From Bacilli bacterium (GTDB lineage Bacteria > Bacillota_I > Bacilli_A > RF39 > UBA660): DNA of 37,067 bases. The notes under the pieces were generated by a model. That model was given only the letters and a program-made list of their open reading frames with translations, was not told the DNA's origin and did no database searches. Positions 15,771 to 23,954 of the stretch are shown here, piece by piece. The position numbers and the translations under genes were made by a program. Every line of letters starts with the position of its first letter. Position 1 is the stretch's first letter. Location of the stretch: positions 1 through 37,067 of the forward strand of contig JAFWNS010000027.1 of the NCBI GenBank assembly GCA_017510225.1, in the 5' to 3' direction.

Positions 15771-16437
15771 ATTTTCAAGATTAGAACAATTACTTGGTAA
15801 AGATAATCTTAAAGTATTAAGTAATAAAACTATATTAGTATTAGGTATTGGTGGAGTAGGAGGCTATGTAGTCGAATCTCTAGTAAGAAGTGGTATTGAA
15901 AATATTATTATAGTTGATAATGATATAGTAGATGAAACTAATATAAATAGACAAATAATTGCTCTAGATTCAACAATTGGTAAAAAGAAAGTTGATGTAT
16001 TGAAGAATAGAATAAAAGATATTAATAAAGATTGTAAAGTAATAACGATAGATAAGTTTATAACACCAGATAACATTAATATATTATTTGAATATAATAT
16101 AGATTATTTAGTAGATGCATGTGATCATATTGATACTAAGAAAGCTCTTATAAAAGAGTGTTTAAAAAGAAAAGTAAAATTTATTTCTAGTATGGCAACA
16201 GCTAAAAAGACAGATCCATCTAAGTTAAAAATAACTGATATTAGAAAAACTTATAATGATCCTTTAGCTAAAATAATTAGAAAATATGTAAAGGATGAAA
16301 AAATAAATAAAAAAATAGATGTTCTAACATCTACAGAAGTATCAAAGAAAACTGAAGGTTTAGGATCATGCATGTATGTTCCTGCAAGTGCAGGTATATT
16401 AATAGCAAGTTATATAATAAAAAAAATAATAGACTAA
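15748..16437 (+). CDS. tcdA: tRNA threonylcarbamoyladenosine dehydratase (ThiF/E1-like)
   Basis: A 229-residue E1-like enzyme that uses ATP to convert t6A37 of ANN-decoding tRNAs into the cyclic form ct6A. The nucleotide-binding loop LGIGGVGGYVVESLVRSG, the Asp of IIIVDNDIVDETNINRQ and the acceptor region LVDACDHIDTKKALIKE are classical ThiF-family signatures. The following SSMATAKKTDPSKLKITDI and the C-terminal GSCMYVPASAGILIASYI match the TcdA (CsdL/YgdL) subgroup. It has no rhodanese or Cys-rich extension, which argues against MoeB/ThiF proper. ATG 15748 has GAAGGAAA just upstream and overlaps the previous gene by 23 nt. It is shorter than E. coli TcdA and close to the Bacillus YrvM form. 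Confidence 0.92.
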   Translation: MKSIKQHKFSRLEQLLGKDNLKVLSNKTILVLGIGGVGGYVVESLVRSGIENIIIVDNDIVDETNINRQIIALDSTIGKKKVDVLKNRIKDINKDCKVITIDKFITPDNINILFEYNIDYLVDACDHIDTKKALIKECLKRKVKFISSMATAKKTDPSKLKITDIRKTYNDPLAKIIRKYVKDEKINKKIDVLTSTEVSKKTEGLGSCMYVPASAGILIASYIIKKIID

Positions 16438-16453
16438 CAAGTCTATTATTTTT
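16422..16453. terminator. Bidirectional terminator between tcdA and lexA
   Basis: A perfect 13-bp stem, AAAAATAATAGAC (16422-16434) with GTCTATTATTTTT (16441-16453), and a 6-nt loop holding the tcdA stop. It serves both convergent genes. Confidence 0.85.
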
Positions 16454-16455
16454 GT

Positions 16456-17073
16456 TTAAAACTTTCTATATAATCCAACAGCTTTACCTAATATAGTAAC
16501 TTCATCTAATATAATAGGTTCCATTGTATCATTTTCAGGTTGTAGTCTAAAATATCCATCTTCTTTATAAAACGTTTTTACAGTAGCTTCACCTTCAGCA
16601 TTCATAGCAACTACAGTTTCGCCATTTCTAGCAGTATTACATCTTTCAACTATTAATATATCACCATCATATATACCTACATTAATCATAGAATCTCCAC
16701 TAACATTAAGTGTAAATATTTCGTTTCTCGTATTAAATAGGGTAGTAGGTAATGAAAAATATTCATCAGGCATTTCAATAGCTTCAATAGGAGTACCAGC
16801 AGTTACTTTACCAAGTAAAGGTACATCAACTACATTTTCATCTTTTTCAATATATTCATTTGGTACTAATACTTCAATAGTTCTATTTTTACTATTACCT
16901 TTCTTTATATATCCTTTTTCCTCAAGTTTTGTTAGATGGAAATGTATAGTTGCAGGTGAGTTTAAATTAGCCTCTTTACCAATTTCTCTAACAGTAGGTG
17001 GATAACCATCTCTAGCAATTAATTTCTTAATTATTTGTAATATATCCTTTTGTTTATTAGTGAGTTTATCCAT
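16456..17073 (-). CDS. lexA: LexA repressor (SOS regulator)
   Basis: A 205-residue repressor of DNA-damage genes, full length. The N-terminal winged helix contains YPPTVREIGKEANLNSPATI and HLTKLEEKGYIKKG. The self-cleavage site is Ala92-Gly93 in GKVTAGTPIEAIE. The catalytic dyad is Ser128 (NVSGDSM) and Lys166 (ATVKTFY). RecA filaments on single-stranded DNA trigger its cleavage. The ribosome site AAGGAGGG lies at 17079-17086 on the minus strand. Its promoter (17095-17123) overlaps a LexA box, so it should be autoregulated. It diverges from the small membrane-protein gene at 17200, the classic lexA-yneA (Bacillus) or lexA-sosA (Staphylococcus) arrangement. Confidence 0.97.
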   Translation of the reverse strand: MDKLTNKQKDILQIIKKLIARDGYPPTVREIGKEANLNSPATIHFHLTKLEEKGYIKKGNSKNRTIEVLVPNEYIEKDENVVDVPLLGKVTAGTPIEAIEMPDEYFSLPTTLFNTRNEIFTLNVSGDSMINVGIYDGDILIVERCNTARNGETVVAMNAEGEATVKTFYKEDGYFRLQPENDTMEPIILDEVTILGKAVGLYRKF

Positions 17074-17094
17074 GTAATCCCTCCTTATGTAAAC

Positions 17095-17123
17095 AGTTTA
17101 ACATATAAAATGTAAAATGTCAA
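17095..17123 (-). promoter_or_regulatory. lexA promoter
   Basis: On the minus strand: TTGACA (17118-17123), 17-nt spacer, TAAACT (17095-17100). The -35 overlaps the LexA box at 17121-17134. Confidence 0.75.
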
Positions 17124-17134
17124 ACAAATGTTTT
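17121..17134. promoter_or_regulatory. LexA (DinR) box 1
   Basis: CAAACAAATGTTTT agrees with the Bacillus LexA consensus CGAACRNRYGTTYG at 12 of 14 positions. It overlaps the lexA -35 and lies 9 nt upstream of the -35 of the divergent promoter. Confidence 0.65.
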
Positions 17135-17142
17135 AATATCTA

Positions 17143-17171
17143 TTGACACGAACAGATGTATGATATATAAT
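17143..17171 (+). promoter_or_regulatory. Consensus promoter of the small SOS gene
   Basis: TTGACA (17143-17148), 17-nt spacer, TATAAT (17166-17171) is an exact sigma-A consensus. The spacer contains LexA box 2, so repression by promoter occlusion is expected and induction should be strong. Confidence 0.85.
17149..17162. promoter_or_regulatory. LexA (DinR) box 2
   Basis: CGAACAGATGTATG agrees with CGAACRNRYGTTYG at 13 of 14 positions. It starts directly after the -35 element and fills most of the spacer. Confidence 0.8.
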
Positions 17172-17199
17172 AAAAGCATAAAAGAAAGGAGTGATATAT

Positions 17200-17370
17200 A
17201 TGATGAAAGTTAAAAGAAATATTAAGAAAGGATTTACTATATTGCTGATATATACACTTATCACAGTTTGTTTGATGATGGCTTCCGCAAGAATTCAAAA
17301 ATTAGAAAATTCAAACAAAACTGATTTTAGAAATAAAAATAATAGCGTATTAGTCAATTTTAGTAAGTAA
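17200..17370 (+). CDS. Small SOS-controlled single-pass membrane protein (YneA/SosA-like)
   Basis: A 56-codon frame with an excellent ribosome site (AAAGGAGTGAT, 17185-17195). ATG 17200 and ATG 17203 are both possible starts. The protein has a basic N-terminus (MMKVKRNIKK), one membrane segment (GFTILLIYTLITVCLMMASA, residues 11-30) and a hydrophilic, Asn/Lys-rich tail of 26 residues. In Bacilli the gene divergent from lexA often encodes a LexA-repressed cell-division inhibitor with one membrane span: YneA in Bacillus and Listeria, SosA in Staphylococcus. This protein is shorter and has no LysM domain, so I infer the same role from position, topology and LexA boxes, not from sequence identity. 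Confidence 0.8.
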   Translation: MMKVKRNIKKGFTILLIYTLITVCLMMASARIQKLENSNKTDFRNKNNSVLVNFSK

Positions 17371-17393
17371 AATTAGTTAAATATAGATTGTTA

Positions 17394-17402
17394 TGATATA
17401 AT
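17394..17402 (+). promoter_or_regulatory. Extended -10 promoter for polA-mutM
   Basis: TGATATAAT is a perfect extended -10, 16 nt before the polA start. The -35 (TTAGTT at 17373-17378, 18-nt spacer) is weak. No terminator separates it from the SOS gene, so polA may also receive SOS read-through. Confidence 0.5.
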
Positions 17403-17418
17403 TTTACTAGGTGATACT

Positions 17419-20007
17419 ATGAATAAAATTATTTTAGTAGATGGTAACAATTTATTATTTAGAAGTTATTATGCAACTGCCTATCAAGGCGTAATTATGA
17501 AAAATTCAAAGGGTTTTCCTACTAATGCCTTATATGGATTTATTAATATGATGAATAAGATTATTTCAGAGGAGAACCCTTCTTATATTTTAGTAGCTTT
17601 TGATAAAGGAAAAACTTTTAGACACGAGAAATATGAGAGTTATAAAGATGGCCGAAGTGAAACTCCAGATGAATTAAAAATGCAATTTCCTGAAGCAAAA
17701 AAAATATTAAAAGCTATGGGTATTAAAAGTTATGAAATAGATAACTATGAAGCAGATGATATAATTGGTACTTTAAGTAGAATTGTTGATGAAGAAGATA
17801 AGTTTATTGCAACAATTGTAAGTAGTGATAAAGACCTACTACAATTAATATCTGATGAGGTAACAGTAAAACTATTAAAACAAAAAGGTCATATCATGAT
17901 GGATAAGAAAGAGTTTAAAGATACTTATAAAGTAGATCCAATTAGAATGATAGATTTAAAAGCTTTAATGGGAGATTCTTCTGATAATATACCTGGTGTT
18001 AAAGGTATTGGAGAAAAAACTGCAATTAACCTATTATCTAAATATGATAGTTTGGATAATTTATATAAAAATATAGATAGTGTTACAGGTAAAACTAAAG
18101 AGAAATTAATTAATGATAAAGATAATGCTTACATGAGTTATGATCTTGCTACTATCTATAAAGAAGTACCAATCGACTTTACATTAGATGATTGTAAGTA
18201 TAATGGAGAGAATAAAGATGAGTATGTTAAATTATTAAAAGAATATGAATTTTTCTCACTACTTAGAAAACTAGATGTAAAAGAAGAAAAGAAGGAAGAA
18301 GAAAAATTAGTTATTAAAGATATAAAAGATTTTAAAGAAAAAGAATTTTCATTTTACTTAGAAACAAGAGGGGAAGTTTATAGTAAAAGTGAAATCCTAG
18401 GAATAGGTATTTATGACGGTAAAAATGGTTATTTCATTAATAAAGATGAGATAAGTAAATATAAAGATATATTTAATAGTAAAGTAGATAAATATACATA
18501 TGACTATAAAAAGAACTTAGTTGTTCTAAATAATATAGTTAATTTTAATAATGTTTGTTTTGATACAGAGATTGCTACTTACCTACTTGATTATAATATA
18601 AAAGATGATATTGCATTTGTTGCTAGAGTATTTGATTATGATATAGATTTATATGAAGATATTTATGGTACTTTAAAAAGGCCTAAAGAAGTAAGTCTAG
18701 ATAAGCTTAAAGAAGTATGTATTAAAAAAGCTAAATTTATATATGAAACGAAAGATAGATTAGTTAAAGAATTAGAAGATAATGATGAAACTAAATTATT
18801 TACTGATATAGAAATGCCATTAACTGAGGTACTTGCTGATATGGAGTTAACTGGTATTAAAGTAGATAGAGGATATTTAGAGAACTTAGAAAAAGATTTA
18901 AAGAAACAAATGGAAGTATTAGAAAAAGAAATTCATGAACTTGCAGGAGAAGATTTTAATATTATGTCCCCTGCACAACTTTCTAAAATTTTATTTGAAA
19001 AACTAGAAATACCATATCCAAAAAGAGTTAAGAATGGTAAATATTCTACATCTAAAGATATATTAGATAAAATTAAATTTGTAAATCCAATAGTAGATAA
19101 AGTATTAGAATATAGAACACTTTCTAAACTATATACTAATTATGCAGTAGGTTTAATAAATGAAATAAGAGAAGATGGAAGAATTCATACTATATTTACA
19201 CAAACTCTAACTCGTACAGGAAGATTATCTAGTATAAGTCCTAACCTACAAAATATTCCTGCTAGAAGTGATTATTCAGCGTTAATTAGAAAAGCCTTTA
19301 TACCAGATGATAATTCTAAGTTACTATCAAGTGATTATTCACAAGTAGAATTAAGAATTTTTGCTTCTCTATCAAATGAAGAAAATTTGATACAAGCATT
19401 TAAAGATGGAAAAGATATACATGCTAAGACTGCTTCTGATATATACAATATAGATATAAAAGATGTAAAAAAAGACGAGAGAAGAACTGCTAAAGCAGTT
19501 AACTTTGGAATACTTTATGGAATAAGTAGTTTTGGTTTATCTGAAGATTTAGGTATAGATATGAAAACGGCTAAGGAATTTATTGATAAGTATTTAGAAA
19601 CATTCCCAGGAATAAAGAAATATATGGATAATTTAATATCTGATGCATATAAGAATGGATATGTTACTACTTTAATGAATAGAAAAAGAATATTAGATGA
19701 ATTAAAGAGTAAAAACTATATGGTTAGAAGTAGTGGAGAAAGAATGGCTTTAAATACACCTATTCAAGGAACTGCTGCTGATATATTGAAAAAAGCTATG
19801 GTAGAAATATATAGAGAATTTAGAGTAAGAAATCTAAAGAGTAAAATGTTAATTCAAGTACATGATGAATTAGTATTTAATGTTATAGAAGACGAATTAG
19901 AAGAGGTTAAAGAAATAGTTAAATATATAATGGAAAATACATATAAATTACAAGTACCATTAAAAGTAGATATAGAAGTAGGAAGTAATTGGTACGAAGC
20001 TAAATAG
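17419..20007 (+). CDS. polA: DNA polymerase I
   Basis: An 862-residue repair and primer-removal polymerase. The N-terminal 5'-3' exonuclease domain (1-290) has VDGNNLLFRSYYA, NYEADDIIGTL, SSDKDLLQLIS and MGDSSDNIPGVKGIGEKTA. The middle domain corresponds to the 3'-5' exonuclease, but its motifs are broken (FYLETRG where DxE is expected), so proofreading is probably absent, as in Bacillus Pol I. The polymerase domain is intact: motif A DYSQVELRIFASL (Asp639), motif B RRTAKAVNFGILYG (Lys692, Tyr700) and motif C QVHDELVFNV (Asp816, Glu817). AGGTGAT precedes ATG 17419. mutM follows after 9 nt, forming a base-repair operon common in Bacilli. Confidence 0.98.
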   Translation: MNKIILVDGNNLLFRSYYATAYQGVIMKNSKGFPTNALYGFINMMNKIISEENPSYILVAFDKGKTFRHEKYESYKDGRSETPDELKMQFPEAKKILKAMGIKSYEIDNYEADDIIGTLSRIVDEEDKFIATIVSSDKDLLQLISDEVTVKLLKQKGHIMMDKKEFKDTYKVDPIRMIDLKALMGDSSDNIPGVKGIGEKTAINLLSKYDSLDNLYKNIDSVTGKTKEKLINDKDNAYMSYDLATIYKEVPIDFTLDDCKYNGENKDEYVKLLKEYEFFSLLRKLDVKEEKKEEEKLVIKDIKDFKEKEFSFYLETRGEVYSKSEILGIGIYDGKNGYFINKDEISKYKDIFNSKVDKYTYDYKKNLVVLNNIVNFNNVCFDTEIATYLLDYNIKDDIAFVARVFDYDIDLYEDIYGTLKRPKEVSLDKLKEVCIKKAKFIYETKDRLVKELEDNDETKLFTDIEMPLTEVLADMELTGIKVDRGYLENLEKDLKKQMEVLEKEIHELAGEDFNIMSPAQLSKILFEKLEIPYPKRVKNGKYSTSKDILDKIKFVNPIVDKVLEYRTLSKLYTNYAVGLINEIREDGRIHTIFTQTLTRTGRLSSISPNLQNIPARSDYSALIRKAFIPDDNSKLLSSDYSQVELRIFASLSNEENLIQAFKDGKDIHAKTASDIYNIDIKDVKKDERRTAKAVNFGILYGISSFGLSEDLGIDMKTAKEFIDKYLETFPGIKKYMDNLISDAYKNGYVTTLMNRKRILDELKSKNYMVRSSGERMALNTPIQGTAADILKKAMVEIYREFRVRNLKSKMLIQVHDELVFNVIEDELEEVKEIVKYIMENTYKLQVPLKVDIEVGSNWYEAK

Positions 20008-20016
20008 GAGGTTATT

Positions 20017-20841
20017 ATGCCTGAAAAACCAGAAGTATTAACAGTAGTTAAAAACTTAAAGAAAAAAATTATTGGTAAAACTATTACTGATTGTAATATA
20101 TATTGGGATAATATAATAGCAAGTCCATCTCCTAAAGAATTTAAAAAAGAAATAATAAATCAAAAAATAAATTCTATAACTACTAGAGGTAAATGGATAG
20201 TTATAAAATTAGATAAATATAATTTATTAATTCATTTAAGAATGGAAGGTAAATTCTTTTTTAGAAAAAAAGATGATCCTAAAGAAAAACATGAACATGT
20301 AGAGTTTATTCTAGATAATAATATATCTTTTAGATTTCATGATGTTAGAAAGTTTGGAAAGATGTATTTAATAGAAAATTCTAAAGTAAATAGTGTAAAA
20401 CCATTATCTGATATTGGATTAGAATTTAATGATAAAAATCTTACTAAAGATTATTTATATAATCATATTCATAAGAAAAGATTACCTATTAAAACAGTAT
20501 TATTAGATCAAAGTATAATTGCTGGTATTGGAAATATTTATGATGATGAAATATTATTTATGAGTAGAATAAATCCTAATAGAAAATGTAGTGATATTAG
20601 TATTAATGATTGTTCTAATATAATTAAAAATACTAATATAGTTATGGAAAAAGCTATTAAATTAGGTGGTACTACTATTAAGAGTTTTACTAGTTCAGAA
20701 GGAGTTCATGGACTATTTCAAAATGAATTATTAGTACATGGAAAAGCAGGGGAAAAGTGTCCAGTATGTAAAACTATTATAGAAAAAACTAAAATAGGTG
20801 GAAGAGGAACCCATTATTGTCCTAAATGTCAAAAAAAATAG
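20017..20841 (+). CDS. mutM: Formamidopyrimidine-DNA glycosylase
   Basis: A 274-residue bifunctional glycosylase/AP lyase that removes 8-oxoguanine and formamidopyrimidines. The N-terminal catalytic Pro2-Glu3 is present (MPEKPEVLTVVKNL, a slight variant of MPELPEVE). Other family features are the catalytic Lys59 (TRGKWIVIKL), HLRMEGKFFF, FHDVRKFGKMYL, LLDQSIIAGIGNIYDDE and GGTTIKSFTSSEG. The C-terminal zinc finger is CPVC...GRGTHYCPKC. It is full length and starts 9 nt after polA with AGGAGG, so it is co-transcribed. A terminator follows at once. Confidence 0.97.
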   Translation: MPEKPEVLTVVKNLKKKIIGKTITDCNIYWDNIIASPSPKEFKKEIINQKINSITTRGKWIVIKLDKYNLLIHLRMEGKFFFRKKDDPKEKHEHVEFILDNNISFRFHDVRKFGKMYLIENSKVNSVKPLSDIGLEFNDKNLTKDYLYNHIHKKRLPIKTVLLDQSIIAGIGNIYDDEILFMSRINPNRKCSDISINDCSNIIKNTNIVMEKAIKLGGTTIKSFTSSEGVHGLFQNELLVHGKAGEKCPVCKTIIEKTKIGGRGTHYCPKCQKK

Positions 20842-20863
20842 AGAAGTTATACTTCTCTTTTTT
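20840..20863. terminator. Terminator between mutM and gmk
   Basis: AGAGAAGT (20840-20847) pairs with ACTTCTCT (20851-20858), 3-nt loop, followed by a T-run. A-rich flank on the left lets it serve the convergent gmk gene too. Confidence 0.8.
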
Positions 20864-21545
20864 AATCTATTTTTTTAGAAATACCTTCATTTATAAATTC
20901 TTCATCCATTAATAACTCATGTATTTCTTCTTCTTTAGTATCTAGATAAACTTCTTCAATACGATCAACTCTACATTTTTCTGATGTAATAATTGACTCT
21001 ACTTTATTAACAGCATCTTCTAACTTATCATTAACAACAACATAATTATATTTAGTTACTTCATTAATTTCATTGTATGCAGTATGGAATCTTTTAATTA
21101 TTTTATCATTAGAATCAGTTCCACGTTTTTTTAATCTTTTAACTAATGTTTTTAAAGAAGGTGGCATTATAAATATTAATAATGCTTCAGGTATTTGTTT
21201 TTTAACTAAACTAGCTCCTTGTATTTCAATAATTAATATAACATCTATTCCCTTATCTAAATTCTTCTTAATATATTCTTTAGGAGTACCATAATAATTA
21301 CCTGCATATTCTGCATATTCTAAAAAATAATCTTCTTTAATCTTTTCTTCAAACTCTTCTTTTGATAAGAAATAATAATCTACTCCATCTTTTTCACCTT
21401 TACGAGGTTCTCTAGAAGTAGCGGATACTGATACCCATCTATTAGTATCATCTTTTTTCATTAATTCTCTAACAACAGTATCCTTACCTGCACCAGAAGG
21501 TGCCGAAACAATAATTAATTGACCAGTTTTTTTACTCTTAATCAT
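20862..21545 (-). CDS. gmk: Guanylate kinase
   Basis: A 227-residue kinase that phosphorylates GMP to GDP with ATP. The P-loop is VSAPSGAGKDTVVREL (Lys21). The GMP-binding region is VSATSREPRKGEKDGVDYYFL followed by FLEYAEYAGNYYGTP, and the lid and core motifs IIEIQGA and IFIMPPSLKTLVKRLKKRGT are typical. It is about 20 residues longer than most family members because of an acidic C-terminal tail (KEEEIHELLMDEEFINEG). It starts 1 nt after the tmcAL stop on the same strand, so the pair forms one operon read from the promoter at 22711-22739. Confidence 0.97.
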   Translation of the reverse strand: MIKSKKTGQLIIVSAPSGAGKDTVVRELMKKDDTNRWVSVSATSREPRKGEKDGVDYYFLSKEEFEEKIKEDYFLEYAEYAGNYYGTPKEYIKKNLDKGIDVILIIEIQGASLVKKQIPEALLIFIMPPSLKTLVKRLKKRGTDSNDKIIKRFHTAYNEINEVTKYNYVVVNDKLEDAVNKVESIITSEKCRVDRIEEVYLDTKEEEIHELLMDEEFINEGISKKID

Positions 21546-21546
21546 C

Positions 21547-22686
21547 TTATTTCTCCTTAACTATTTTTTTATATTCTTTTTCTACTAAAGAAAAATCATC
21601 ATTACCTAAAGCATATACCTTAGTAGTTTCTAATTCATATTCCAACATATCAGGTTTATCTCTGTTTATTTTACTAATAAGTTCTACATCTAAATCTTTC
21701 TTTACACTATTTAAATATTTTCTCCCCTTATCATTAAAACCTAATATTCTAATATAATCTATATTTCTAAAACTTTTAGCTTTCTCTTTTGTAAAATTAC
21801 ATAAAATATGTAGTATTGTTCTAGTTAATTTATTATAAGTATATCTTTTAGTCTTAACATTATTTAAAAACTCATCATAACTATTAGAATTAATTATTTC
21901 TCTTTTTAATAACTTATCTAATCCTTCATCTACACCATGATATATTGATAAATCATCTTCTGTAATTATTTTATACTTAATATATTTAAAATAATCATCT
22001 ATAAAGTGTAAATCTTTTAAATATGGTATTACAAAACTTGGTACTGTTTTTTTAATATCTTTTTTATTCTTTAAAGCATCTCTAATAGCAGTAGCACTAG
22101 ATATTTTATTATCTATACTTTTATCATGATAACTATTTGTTCTTTTTATAGATATTGGTTCAATATTATAATTATTTTCTATTATAGTTTTTATATAACT
22201 AATAGCAAGTAAATCATTAGGATCTTTAATACTTTTATTAGTTAAATCTTTTAATGCTTTAGAAAGTGCAGTAGGATAGTTTTCTCCTAACTTAGAATAT
22301 ACTTTTACTAATTTTTCAAATTCTGGATTATTTATTTGCTCTTTAGCAATTAATTTAATATCATCTAAGTTATCACTTTCACTTCCGAAGACTAATCTAT
22401 CTACTTTTAATTTTTCAAGTATAGTGATTGCGCCATAACTAAAATAATCAGCACTTTGAGTAGCAAATGGAAAAGGTAATTCAATAACTAAATCTATTCC
22501 TGCTTTTAATGCGATTTCAGTTTTTTTCCATTTATCTATAATTGACACATCACCACGTTCTGTAAAGTTACCACCAAGTACTAAGATAACAGTATCATCT
22601 TTATACATCTCTTTAATCTTTTTTAAGTGATATAAATGTCCATTATGAAATGGATTATATTCAGCAATTATTCCGACACTTGCCAT
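21547..22686 (-). CDS. tmcAL: tRNA(Met) cytidine acetate ligase
   Basis: A 379-residue nucleotidyltransferase-fold enzyme (formerly YlbM) that activates acetate with ATP and makes N4-acetylcytidine at the wobble position of elongator tRNA-Met. The start VGIIAEYNPFHNGHLYHLKK holds the HxGH-type motif (His14, His17). It continues with VILVLGGNFTERGDVSIID, VIELPFPFATQSADYFSYGA and LVFGSESD, all specific to this family. The C-terminal helical domain (from about 250) binds tRNA in characterised members. AGGGA lies before the ATG at 22686. It is first in a two-gene unit with gmk and diverges from murG. Confidence 0.95.
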   Translation of the reverse strand: MASVGIIAEYNPFHNGHLYHLKKIKEMYKDDTVILVLGGNFTERGDVSIIDKWKKTEIALKAGIDLVIELPFPFATQSADYFSYGAITILEKLKVDRLVFGSESDNLDDIKLIAKEQINNPEFEKLVKVYSKLGENYPTALSKALKDLTNKSIKDPNDLLAISYIKTIIENNYNIEPISIKRTNSYHDKSIDNKISSATAIRDALKNKKDIKKTVPSFVIPYLKDLHFIDDYFKYIKYKIITEDDLSIYHGVDEGLDKLLKREIINSNSYDEFLNNVKTKRYTYNKLTRTILHILCNFTKEKAKSFRNIDYIRILGFNDKGRKYLNSVKKDLDVELISKINRDKPDMLEYELETTKVYALGNDDFSLVEKEYKKIVKEK

Positions 22687-22710
22687 AGTATCCCTCTTTC
22701 TTGTTAAAAT

Positions 22711-22739
22711 ATTTTATCATATTAATATTTTTTTTTCAA
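22711..22739 (-). promoter_or_regulatory. Promoter for tmcAL-gmk
   Basis: On the minus strand: TTGAAA (22734-22739), 17-nt spacer, TAAAAT (22711-22716), preceded by TGA as an extended -10. Confidence 0.7.
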
Positions 22740-22773
22740 TTTAACAACTTTTATTTATTTATTGTTATCTTTA

Positions 22774-22782
22774 TGATATAAT
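22774..22782 (+). promoter_or_regulatory. Extended -10 promoter for the murG operon
   Basis: TGATATAAT is a perfect extended -10 about 83 nt before murG. The -35 is weak (TTTATT at 22754-22759, 17-nt spacer). It gives a leader of roughly 75 nt. Confidence 0.6.
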
Positions 22783-22818
22783 TTGTATATAGATTATAGA
22801 AATAATAATAGTATTATA

Positions 22819-22847
22819 ATCTCTATGTTTTCATAAAATATAGAGAT
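22819..22847 (+). promoter_or_regulatory. Hairpin in the murG leader
   Basis: ATCTCTAT (22819-22826) pairs perfectly with ATAGAGAT (22840-22847) around a 13-nt loop. No T-run follows, so it is not a terminator. It ends 10 nt or fewer before the GGGGATG ribosome site, where it could influence translation or mRNA stability. Confidence 0.45.
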
Positions 22848-22865
22848 ATATAAGGGGATGTTTAT

Positions 22866-23954
22866 ATGAGAGCTATTGTAGTAGCTGGAGGAACTGGTGG
22901 TCATATATATCCAGCTTTAGCGATTATAGATAAGATATATGAAAAAGAACCTGATAGTGAAATTTTATATATTGGAACAAGTGATAGAATGGAAAAAGAT
23001 ATTGTTCCACAAAGAGGTATAGATTTTGTTGGTTTAGAGATGAAAGGTTTTGATAGAAAAAATCCTTTTAAAAATATATCTGTAATAATTAAAACAACAA
23101 AAGCTTATAGAAAAGCTAAAAAGATAATAAAGAAATTTAATCCTGATATAGTTATAGGAGCAGGAGGTTATATAACTGCACCTGTTTTATATGCGGCTCA
23201 TAGACTAGGTTATAAAACCTTAGTACATGAACAAAATTCAATACCAGGAATGTCTAATAAGTTCTTAGGCAATTTTGCGAACACTCTATGTTTGTCATTT
23301 GAAGAAAGCAAAAAATATTTTAAAGATGCTAATTGTGTATATACAGGTAATCCTCGTAGTGAAGAAATTACTAAAGTAAAAAAAGTTAGTAAAACTAAGT
23401 TTGGTTTTTCTAAAAATAAAAAATTAATAGTTATAGTTATGGGATCTTTAGGATCTACTACTATTACTAATAAATTAAAAGAAATGATACCTAATTTTAA
23501 AGATAAAGATTATCAAGTATTAATAGTTACAGGTAACTCATATTATAATAGTTATAATAATGTAGATGTATCTGATAACGTTAAATTAGTACCATTTTTA
23601 GATGATTTAATTAACTTAATGAAAGATACTGACTTATTAGTATCACGTGCAGGAGCTTCTACTATTGCAGAAATTACATCTATTGGTATACCATCTATTT
23701 TAGTACCATCTCCATATGTTACACATAATCATCAATATTTAAATGCGAAAGAATTAGAAAATAAAAAAGCATGTTTAATATTAGAAGAAGATAGTTTTAA
23801 TGCAGATAATTTAATTCCAATGATTGATAAAGTTATTAAGGATAAAAAATTATATAAAGAATTAAGTGATAATTCATATAAATTTGGAGTTAGAGATTCT
23901 TCTTTAAGAATATATAAAGAAATTAGAAAGTTACTGGGTGAAGAAGATGGATGA
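22866..23954 (+). CDS. murG: UDP-GlcNAc transferase MurG (lipid II synthesis)
   Basis: A 362-residue GT28 glycosyltransferase that adds GlcNAc to lipid I on the inner face of the membrane. The N-terminal domain begins VVAGGTGGHIYPALAI (His13) and has IGAGGYITAPVLYAA and HEQNSIPGMSNK. The C-terminal UDP-GlcNAc domain has VMGSLGSTTI, VSRAGASTIAEITSIGIPSI and THNHQYLNAKELE. All signature segments are present. A GGGGATG ribosome site precedes the ATG. It is the first gene of murG-murB-divIB, the order seen in Bacillus, and its end overlaps murB by 8 nt. Confidence 0.97.
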   Translation: MRAIVVAGGTGGHIYPALAIIDKIYEKEPDSEILYIGTSDRMEKDIVPQRGIDFVGLEMKGFDRKNPFKNISVIIKTTKAYRKAKKIIKKFNPDIVIGAGGYITAPVLYAAHRLGYKTLVHEQNSIPGMSNKFLGNFANTLCLSFEESKKYFKDANCVYTGNPRSEEITKVKKVSKTKFGFSKNKKLIVIVMGSLGSTTITNKLKEMIPNFKDKDYQVLIVTGNSYYNSYNNVDVSDNVKLVPFLDDLINLMKDTDLLVSRAGASTIAEITSIGIPSILVPSPYVTHNHQYLNAKELENKKACLILEEDSFNADNLIPMIDKVIKDKKLYKELSDNSYKFGVRDSSLRIYKEIRKLLGEEDG

